Source: Allokutzneria sp. A3M-2-11 16 (GTDB taxonomy: Bacteria; Actinomycetota; Actinomycetes; Mycobacteriales; Pseudonocardiaceae). Taken from it: a stretch of 64,000 bases of DNA. The notes beneath the pieces are model-generated. The model was not told the origin of the DNA and searched no databases. It was given only the letters and a program-made list of their open reading frames with translations. Where the stretch lies: assembly GCF_024213555.1 (NCBI RefSeq), contig NZ_JANAVO010000007.1, positions 62,001 to 126,000 on the forward strand. Reading direction: 5' to 3'. Positions 58,501 through 64,000 of the stretch are shown piece after piece. The position numbers and the translations under genes were made by a program. Numbering within the stretch: position 1 is the first letter of the stretch; each line of letters opens with the position of its first letter.

Positions 58501-58754
58501 GACGAGACCAGCTTCCGTTCGCGCAGGGCCGTGACGAAGGCGGAGACGTCGGCGGGAAGGCGCTCGGCCTGCTCGGGGAAGCGCAGCCGCAGCTCGGTGA
58601 CGAGCGCGTCGACCGGCGTGCCCGCGCGCAACCCGGTCACCACGGCGGCGGCGGTCGCGTTGAGCTGCCAGTAGTGACCGGTGCGCAGGTCCAGCAACAC
58701 CATGCCGCCGTCGGTCTCGGTCGTGCTCACGTGGTCGGCCAGGGTCGGGTTCAT
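58497..58754 (-). CDS. Lasso peptide B1 (PqqD-like recognition protein)
   Basis: Small protein of 85 aa with the PqqD-like RRE fold: VLLDLRTGHYWQLNATAAAVV and an acidic C-terminal helical part ending FVTALRERKLVSS. It binds the precursor leader (YxxPxLxxxGxF motif) and brings it to B2 and C. Start ATG 58754 overlaps the stop of the C gene, and its stop overlaps the B2 start, giving three tightly coupled genes. Confidence 0.92.
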   Translation of the reverse strand: MNPTLADHVSTTETDGGMVLLDLRTGHYWQLNATAAAVVTGLRAGTPVDALVTELRLRFPEQAERLPADVSAFVTALRERKLVSS

Positions 58755-60574
58755 CGCTGTCCTTCCAGGAGGGGGGCCGTGCGCGCGGCCGCGACGGAGC
58801 GCAGCCACGACTCGCAGGCCAGGGTGGTGATCACCGGGATGAGCGTCCGCGCGGCGGGGTGCGGTGCCAGCAGCACGGCCCGGAACGCCTCCGCGTCGAC
58901 CAGGCCGAGCCGGGCCAGCTCCAGATCGGCGCACTGGTCGAGCAGTTCGCCCTTGTGGCGCCGCAGCCCCGCGTAGACGTCGGCGCTGAACTCGCCCTTG
59001 GTCGGACGCCCCAGCACGTGCTCGGGCACCAGACCCCGCATGGCCGCGGCGAGAACGGGCTTGTAGCGGTTGGCATCCACGCGGTCGGGCAGCCGCACCG
59101 ACAGCGCGGCCCCGATGACGTGGTCGTCGGCGAAGGGCGCGTGCCAGCTGACCCCCAGCGGCGCGGTGACCCGGTTCGCCCGGCGCAGCCCGGCCCCGCA
59201 GGCCCGCGCCATCTCCAGCGTGGAGTGCTGGGCGCGCAAGGGGGACAACGGTTCCGGTGATCGCCGCGCGGCGTCCAGGAGCAACGCGCGGGCGGCCTCC
59301 TCGGCGCGCGGGGTCACCCACGGGGGCAGGCGGGGCGGGTCGCCCCAGCCCATGCTCGGGTCGGAGCTGTGGCCCAGCGGCGCGGAGAGCGTCGCCGCCG
59401 ACCTGGTGAGCCACGACTGGTAGCTGCCGTTGTCGGCGAGGAACCGCAGCGTCCTCGGCAGGCTCCACCGACGCAGGTTCCTGTTGGCGCGCAAGTGTTT
59501 GAGATAGGTCAACGGCGCGACGCGGACCGCGCTGTGATCGTGCGCGGGCATCACGTAGAACAGCTCGTCGCCGCCGTGTCCGGTCAGGTGCCGCGACACG
59601 CCCATGTCCGCGAGCAGGCGCGCGTGGTGCTCCAGCACCGCCCGGGTGCGCAGCCAGGCGAAGGGCCCCTCGGCGTCGGGCACCGGGTCCAGCGCACCGG
59701 CGAAGTTCTCCGGCACTCCCTCGCGCGGGATCACCACGTGCTCGGCGTCGGGCAGGTCCGCGGCGGCGCGCTGGGCCCACACGGCGTCGTCGTTGGCGGG
59801 GTCGGCGGCCTCGGCGCGCGTGGTGATCTGCCCGGTGGTCCTGGCCGCCAGCAGGAAACTCAGGCTGGTGGAGTCCATTCCGCCGGAGAGGTCGGAGCTG
59901 GTCTTGCCGGGCTTGTCGGCGCGCGCGGCCACGGCGTCGATAAGCGCCTCGCGCACCCACGCCGCGCCTTCTTCAAGCGGCACAACGGCATCGGGCATCG
60001 ACCACCAGCGGGTGATCCGCGTGCTCCCGTCGGGCTGGACGGAGATGTGGCTGTCGTCGGGGACCCGCACGACGCCGGTCCACACGCAGCGCTCCTCCAG
60101 CGGCGGTGGTGGGGCCGGGGAGAGCAGGTGCATCGGCACGAGCGCGTCATCCACACCGGTGCCCGCCAGCGCGGCGAGCGCCTGTGGCCGGTCGGCCAGC
60201 ACGGTGGCGCCGTGCACGCGCCCGTGGAAGAGCTGGCAGGCCGAGGAGACGGTGCCCTGCGCGCGAATGTGGCCCGCGTAGGAGGCGAGCATGTGGAAGC
60301 TCCCCGGAACCCGCGCGGGGATCACGGAAAGCTCGGAGAGGGCACCACAACTGTCCACAATGGACTGCAGTCGGGTCTCCGTCGTCAGCGCGTGCCCGAG
60401 CAGCACGACGACGCGGCTGCCGCAGGTTGCGACGACGATCTCGTCCTCGCGCCAGGAACCCACGATCCACGGGCGCCCCGAGGGGTGCCGGACCACCTGG
60501 GCCGCAACGCCTTTCACCACCAGCCCGGCAACGTGCGCACCCGCCGCGCTGTCCGGGAGAACCAGGAAGTCCAC
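58751..60574 (-). CDS. Lasso peptide C (asparagine-synthetase-like macrolactam synthetase)
   Basis: About 607 aa. The ATP-pyrophosphatase loop is SSDLSGGMDSTSLS and the downstream GHGGDELFYV motif is complete. The N-terminal part is the glutaminase-like domain without a nucleophile Cys at residue 2. It activates the Asp or Glu side chain at core position 8 and closes it onto the N-terminal Gly. The GTG at 60574 has GGAGG five bases upstream; in-frame codons upstream to 60643 lack such a site. It lies 90 bases after the second precursor. Confidence 0.93.
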   Translation of the reverse strand: MDFLVLPDSAAGAHVAGLVVKGVAAQVVRHPSGRPWIVGSWREDEIVVATCGSRVVVLLGHALTTETRLQSIVDSCGALSELSVIPARVPGSFHMLASYAGHIRAQGTVSSACQLFHGRVHGATVLADRPQALAALAGTGVDDALVPMHLLSPAPPPPLEERCVWTGVVRVPDDSHISVQPDGSTRITRWWSMPDAVVPLEEGAAWVREALIDAVAARADKPGKTSSDLSGGMDSTSLSFLLAARTTGQITTRAEAADPANDDAVWAQRAAADLPDAEHVVIPREGVPENFAGALDPVPDAEGPFAWLRTRAVLEHHARLLADMGVSRHLTGHGGDELFYVMPAHDHSAVRVAPLTYLKHLRANRNLRRWSLPRTLRFLADNGSYQSWLTRSAATLSAPLGHSSDPSMGWGDPPRLPPWVTPRAEEAARALLLDAARRSPEPLSPLRAQHSTLEMARACGAGLRRANRVTAPLGVSWHAPFADDHVIGAALSVRLPDRVDANRYKPVLAAAMRGLVPEHVLGRPTKGEFSADVYAGLRRHKGELLDQCADLELARLGLVDAEAFRAVLLAPHPAARTLIPVITTLACESWLRSVAAARTAPLLEGQR

Positions 60575-60664
60575 TCCACCCTCCAGAGAACCGTCGTGCA
60601 CAGCTGCCGTGCCGGTGCGGGAGCAGGGCGCCCGCACCGGCACGTGGTCACCCCCGGTGCGGGA

Positions 60665-60787
60665 TCAGCAGATGATCCAGCACTGCCTGCTGTAGTCGTA
60701 TCCGCGGCCACCGCCGCCGAGGGTCACCTCGTCGAAGCTGCCCGCGTCAGAGAGGGCGGGGGGCTCGTAGGTCGTCTGTTCGTTCAT
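60665..60787 (-). CDS. Lasso peptide precursor A2
   Basis: Forty residues. The leader of 23 aa has the YxxPxLxxxGxFxxxT recognition pattern (YEPPALSDAGSFDEVTL), with Thr at -2. The predicted core is GGGGRGYDYSRQCWIIC: Gly1 for the lactam, Asp8 as ring acceptor, Cys13 and Cys17. This gives an 8-residue ring and a 9-residue tail with a possible tail disulfide, as in class IV lasso peptide LP2006. RBS GAGGTG lies at proper spacing. The core differs strongly from the neighbouring precursor except at the key positions. Confidence 0.95.
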   Translation of the reverse strand: MNEQTTYEPPALSDAGSFDEVTLGGGGRGYDYSRQCWIIC

Positions 60788-60831
60788 CGTCAACACCTCG
60801 ATGTCTTGTGGTTGCTCGGAACGCGGCGGTG

Positions 60832-60960
60832 CTAGTCGCACCAGGTGAGGCAGCGCACGTCCCACTCGAAGCCCCAGCCCTTGGGGCCGAGGGTGACCTT
60901 GCTGAACTCCCCCGCCTCGACCAGCGCCGGGGGCTCGTAGGCCAGGATGTCGTTGTCCAT
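60832..60960 (-). CDS. Lasso peptide precursor A1
   Basis: Forty-two residues. Leader of 24 aa with YEPPALVEAGEFSKVTL (recognition motif and Thr at -2). The predicted core is GPKGWGFEWDVRCLTWCD, 18 aa: Gly1, Glu8, Cys13 and Cys17. Residues 4-8 (GWGFE) resemble the LP2006 ring (NWGFE). An extra C-terminal Asp18 follows the second Cys. It is the first gene after the SARP regulator, 50 bases downstream, with GAGG seven bases before the ATG. Two Trp and one more in the tail would make the product detectable by UV. Confidence 0.95.
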   Translation of the reverse strand: MDNDILAYEPPALVEAGEFSKVTLGPKGWGFEWDVRCLTWCD

Positions 60961-61010
60961 CGGTGCACCTCTTTCTGTTCCTGTCGGAAAGTGCTGCCGT
61001 GCAACAACAT

Positions 61011-62753
61011 TCACATCTCGCTGTGGCGATCCGGTGGCATTGCCGTGCGCGCGAACGCACGCACCAGTGGGGGCACGGTGATCCGGCCGCGACCGCTGAC
61101 CCGGACGAGGTGGACCTCGGCGAGCCGGTCGAGCATCCGGTCGGTCTCCGCCCGTGAACGGCCCAGCAGCTCCGCCGCCTCGCAGAGCCCGACCGAGTCC
61201 GCGCGAGTGCCGAGCAGGCGCAGCAGAGCCACGGCATCGTCGGGAACCGCGGCGCACGACCACCGCAGCAGCGCGGAAACCTGGTGCTCGCCCACGACCG
61301 CCGCACGCGTCGCGTCCTCGCGCATCCCCGCCGTGAACTCCGCCAGCGGCACGTCGCCGAGCCGGTCGGCGCGTTCGGCCAGCAGCCGCACCACGAACGG
61401 CAACCCCGTTGCAACCGCCGCCAGTTCACGCGCGTCCTGCCCCAGCAACGCGGTGAGCAGTTCCGCCGTCTCCTCCTCAGCTAGCTCCTCGACCGTTATG
61501 CGCCGCGCGCCTCCCCCGGCGACCAAGGCGCGCAACTGATTCCGACTGGTGATCACCGTGAGAACACCGTTGCCCGGCAGCAAGGGGCGGACCTGCTCGG
61601 CGTCGCGGGCGTTGTCGAGGACGAGGAGCACGCGGCGTCCGGCGACGGCACTGCGCAGCGCGGCTGAGCGCGAGCCCGCACAGGGCGGCAGATCGCGCGT
61701 TCCCATGCCCAGCAACAGGGTTCCCAGCGCCGTGAACGGGTCCGTCGGTGCCTCTGGACCGAATCCACCGAGATCGCAGTAGAGCTGCCCGTCGGGGAAC
61801 TCACCGAGGACCCGGTGCGCCCACCGCGTCACCAGAGCCGTCTTGCCGGAACCCGCGGGCCCGTCCACGACCACCACACCGGAGCCCCGCCGCTCGGCCA
61901 GCACACCGTCGAGCGCCGCGATCTCCTGGGCCCGCCCCACAAAAGGCGTCACCTCGGAGGGCAACTGACGCGGCACGGTGATCTCCACCCGGTCCCTGGC
62001 CCTGATGAGCGCGGGGTCCTCGGCCAGCACGCGGCCGTGCAGCTCCCGCAGCCGCGGGCCGGGATCGACGCCGAGCTGTCCCGCCAGCACTTCTCGGCAC
62101 CGCTCGTACTGCGTCAGCGCCTCCGCCGGACGTCCGGCACGGCAGAGCGCCAGCATCAGCTGCGCCCAGAAGCGTTCCTGCAACGGGTCTTCCGCCACCA
62201 CGGTGTGCAGCTCCGCCACGAGCCCCGCCAGCCTGCCCGCGGCGAGGTCCAGCTCGATCCGTCGGTGCAGGGCCTGGCGGCGCTGTTCCTCCAGCGCGGG
62301 AACGACTTCGCGGTGCAGCGACTCACACGGCACGTCAGCGAGCGCCGGGCCGCGCCACAGGTTCAGGGCCGTGCGCAGCAGCTCCGCCTCCGCGTCCGGA
62401 TCGTCGGTCTCCGCCGCGCGCTGGACCAGCAGGTCGAACGCGCAGACATCGAGCGCTTCGCGGTCGACCTCCAAGCGGTACCCACCGTCGATGGACTGGA
62501 TCACCGAATCGGCGCGGTCGACGACAAGTGCCTGGCGCAGCCGTTTGACGTGGCCGCGCACCGTGGTCGCCGACGCCGCGGGCGGACCGTCGCCCCACAG
62601 CCGCTCGGTGATCTCCTCAACGGAGACGGTCCTGCCACGCCGCAGCGCCAGCGACGCCAGCAGCACCCGTTGTTTGCCGGTGGGGGTCACCTTCGCGCCA
62701 TCGCGCGTGGTGACCTCGAAGTTCCCGAGCAGACCGATACGTAGTTGGCTCAT
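61011..62753 (-). CDS. SARP-BTAD-NB-ARC regulator of the lasso cluster
   Basis: Protein of 580 aa with an N-terminal winged helix (LRIGLLGNFEVTTRDG to RLWGDGPPAASATTVRGHVKR), a BTAD domain and a STAND ATPase (P-loop GPAGSGKTAL near 303, VLDNARDAEQV). Unlike the 921-aa regulator at 32 kb it lacks the TPR part and ends in a short winged-helix-like segment. Its stop is 50 bases before the first lasso precursor on the same strand. This suggests it is the local activator and may be partly co-transcribed. Confidence 0.9.
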   Translation of the reverse strand: MSQLRIGLLGNFEVTTRDGAKVTPTGKQRVLLASLALRRGRTVSVEEITERLWGDGPPAASATTVRGHVKRLRQALVVDRADSVIQSIDGGYRLEVDREALDVCAFDLLVQRAAETDDPDAEAELLRTALNLWRGPALADVPCESLHREVVPALEEQRRQALHRRIELDLAAGRLAGLVAELHTVVAEDPLQERFWAQLMLALCRAGRPAEALTQYERCREVLAGQLGVDPGPRLRELHGRVLAEDPALIRARDRVEITVPRQLPSEVTPFVGRAQEIAALDGVLAERRGSGVVVVDGPAGSGKTALVTRWAHRVLGEFPDGQLYCDLGGFGPEAPTDPFTALGTLLLGMGTRDLPPCAGSRSAALRSAVAGRRVLLVLDNARDAEQVRPLLPGNGVLTVITSRNQLRALVAGGGARRITVEELAEEETAELLTALLGQDARELAAVATGLPFVVRLLAERADRLGDVPLAEFTAGMREDATRAAVVGEHQVSALLRWSCAAVPDDAVALLRLLGTRADSVGLCEAAELLGRSRAETDRMLDRLAEVHLVRVSGRGRITVPPLVRAFARTAMPPDRHSEM

Positions 62754-62850
62754 CAGCTCCCCCAGAGCGTCCGCTGTGGCGCGAGCCTAGGAAGCCGGCG
62801 CGGGGCGTGGTGTCGTGCGGACGCACCTCATCACCGGCCAGGACAACCGG

Positions 62851-63519
62851 TCAGAACTCGTCGACCGCGATGAGCCCGTCCTGGATGGCGCGCATGACCA
62901 GGGCGACCTTCGTGGGCGCCTGCCTGCCCACCGCGGCGTACTTCAGCCGCACGCGGTCCAGGTAGGTGTTGACCGTGCTCACGGCGATGCCCAGCTGGTC
63001 GGCGACGAGGTCCTTGGACTCGCTCTGGAACCACTTGACCAGGACCTCTTCCTCTCGCAGCGACAGGTGCGGGCGGTTGCGGCGGGAGTTGGCGGCCATG
63101 GCCCCCGCGAGCGCGGGCGGCACGTACGGACGGTGGCGCGCCGCAGCGTGGGTCGCGGCGACGAGGTGCTGCTCGCCCTCGGCCTTCGTCAGGAACGTCA
63201 ACGCCCCGAGCTCCAGGCAGTTCAGCGCGATCCCCTCGTCCTCGCGCATCGTGTAGACCACGACACCGCGACCGGAGTCGGCCAGCCTGCGCAGTTCGCC
63301 GTAGCACTCCGTGCGCTCCGCGGAGAGTTGCAGGTCCAGCACCACCACCTGCGCGGCGTCACCGGGCGCCAGCAACGCCTCCTTGACGGTCGCCCCCGTG
63401 GCGAGCACCGTGATCGGCGGGTCCGCCGCCGCGAACCAGGCCGCGACCCCGGCCCGGATCGCCGGGTGGTCGTCGATCACGACCGCGCTCACCGCCTCGG
63501 CCACACAGTTTCCAGCCAT
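62851..63519 (-). CDS. NarL/LuxR-type response regulator
   Basis: Protein of 222 aa. The receiver domain has VVIDDHPAIRAG (acidic pocket), the phosphoacceptor strand VVVLDLQLS, and VVVYTMRED and LTKAEG (Thr and Lys switch residues). The C-terminal LuxR helix-turn-helix is LSLREEEVLVKWFQSESKDLVADQLGI followed by VSTVNTYLDRVRLKY. ATG 63519 has a strong GGGAGGG site and overlaps the kinase-like gene by 31 bases; GTG 63492, overlapping its stop as GTGA, is an alternative. Confidence 0.92.
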   Translation of the reverse strand: MAGNCVAEAVSAVVIDDHPAIRAGVAAWFAAADPPITVLATGATVKEALLAPGDAAQVVVLDLQLSAERTECYGELRRLADSGRGVVVYTMREDEGIALNCLELGALTFLTKAEGEQHLVAATHAAARHRPYVPPALAGAMAANSRRNRPHLSLREEEVLVKWFQSESKDLVADQLGIAVSTVNTYLDRVRLKYAAVGRQAPTKVALVMRAIQDGLIAVDEF

Positions 63520-64000
63520 AACTTTCCCTCCCGTCGTGCCGCGCTGACCAGGGTGTGCCGGGGGCTCGCCCTCGGCGGCAGTTCGCAGACCCGGTCGGTG
63601 ACGACGCTGAGCCGGACCCCGTCCGCGCGGCGCAGCACGGTCACCCGCGCCGCGCTCGCCGCGCAGGCCAGTGCCGCGGCGATCGGCTCGACGAGCTCGC
63701 GGCGCACGACCACGTCCAGCTCACGCGCCTCCCCGCGCACCGCGAGCTGGACCGACACCCCGCGTCGCGCGACGACGTCGATCCCGGCCCCCAGCTCGTG
63801 CAGCAGCGGATCGGCGACGGTGTCGCGTTCGGCGAACAGCCGCCGCATCCGCGCGGCCTCGACAGCACACCTCCGCCGCGTGGAGTCCGCCGCCGGGTCA
63901 AGCGCGCCGTGCGCGAGCGCCGCCAGCAACGGCACCGTCGTCGCCACCAGCTCGCCGTAACGCCGTTCGTGGTCGCGGTGGGTGTGGGCGGCGGCCTCCT
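63489..64000 (-). CDS. Partial histidine-kinase-like/ATP-binding protein (N-terminus outside window)
   Basis: Only the C-terminal about 170 residues are inside; the frame stays open to the last base. There is a helical dimerisation-like part (RMRRLFAERDTVADPLLHELGAG) followed by strands (VSVQLAVRGEARELDVVVRRELVEPIAAALA) like an HATPase fold. I see no clear N-box or G-box. Overlap with the LuxR-type regulator makes it the probable sensory partner. It may be degenerate. Confidence 0.65.
   Translation of the reverse strand, partial: EAAAHTHRDHERRYGELVATTVPLLAALAHGALDPAADSTRRRCAVEAARMRRLFAERDTVADPLLHELGAGIDVVARRGVSVQLAVRGEARELDVVVRRELVEPIAAALACAASAARVTVLRRADGVRLSVVTDRVCELPPRASPRHTLVSAARREGKLWLETVWPRR

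Noticed and set aside
1-64000. tRNA, rRNA, CRISPR array, transposase or phage attachment site
   Set aside because: None seen on reading both strands by eye; a tRNAscan or IS search would settle it.

Overview
The window is very GC-rich, densely packed actinomycete DNA. Many starts are GTG, ATGA/GTGA start-stop overlaps are frequent, and there are two SARP/BTAD-NB-ARC regulators, free-standing NRPS domains and a lasso-peptide operon. This suggests a Pseudonocardiales-type actinomycete (Actinosynnema/Lentzea/Kutzneria-like); that placement is inference from gene style, not from a marker gene. I saw no tRNA, rRNA, CRISPR array, transposase or integrase.

Region 1 (1-34.8 kb) is a non-ribosomal peptide cluster built mostly from split or degenerate parts. 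On the plus strand are a desaturase (cut by the left edge), a cystathionine-gamma-synthase-like PLP enzyme, a large NRPS whose first module is eroded, a C-half/A-relic/PCP protein, a PCP-C protein, an O-methyltransferase and a P450. On the minus strand are a lone carrier protein and a long operon: SARP regulator, MFS exporter, free A domain (Ser/Thr-like pocket), A-PCP didomain, ornithine-cyclodeaminase-family enzyme, free proline-type A domain, KAS III-like enzyme, proline-3-hydroxylase-family oxygenase, AurF-like di-iron oxygenase, ornithine-carbamoyltransferase-like enzyme, SyrP-like oxygenase, C-PCP-C-A-PCP-TE synthetase and an alpha/beta-hydrolase-like protein. Building-block enzymes (cyclic imino acid formation and hydroxylation, carbamoylation, side-chain hydroxylation) sit beside A domains acting in trans on carriers whose own A domain is missing or dead. 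The toolbox recalls GE81112-type peptides (hydroxypipecolate plus a hydroxylated carbamoylated ornithine derivative), but no halogenase is in view.

Region 2 (35-46 kb) holds a MarR regulator divergent from a short-chain dehydrogenase/membrane-protein pair. It is followed by two separate MoxR-ATPase plus HExxH-VWA gene pairs, an unknown 442-aa protein and an aldo/keto reductase. A roughly 147-bp hairpin-containing repeat occurs twice in inverted orientation at 37.1 and 42.6 kb. A 60-aa small protein gene with a strong terminator-like hairpin follows.

Region 3 (46.5-53.6 kb) is accessory: a CKX/BBE-like FAD oxidase with a P450 lacking the ExxR arginine, a secreted peptidase with an apparent frameshift at a G6 tract, a GNAT acetyltransferase, a VOC/ArsR pair with a clear operator, and an SsuA-like lipoprotein.

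Region 4 (53.6-64 kb, minus strand) is a lasso-peptide cluster. Two tandem precursors have cores with an Asp/Glu at position 8 and Cys at 13 and 17, the layout of the class IV lasso peptide LP2006. They are followed by asparagine-synthetase-like C protein, B1, B2, an LLM flavin monooxygenase and a heterodimeric ABC exporter. A SARP regulator, a LuxR-type response regulator and a partial kinase-like partner lie upstream.
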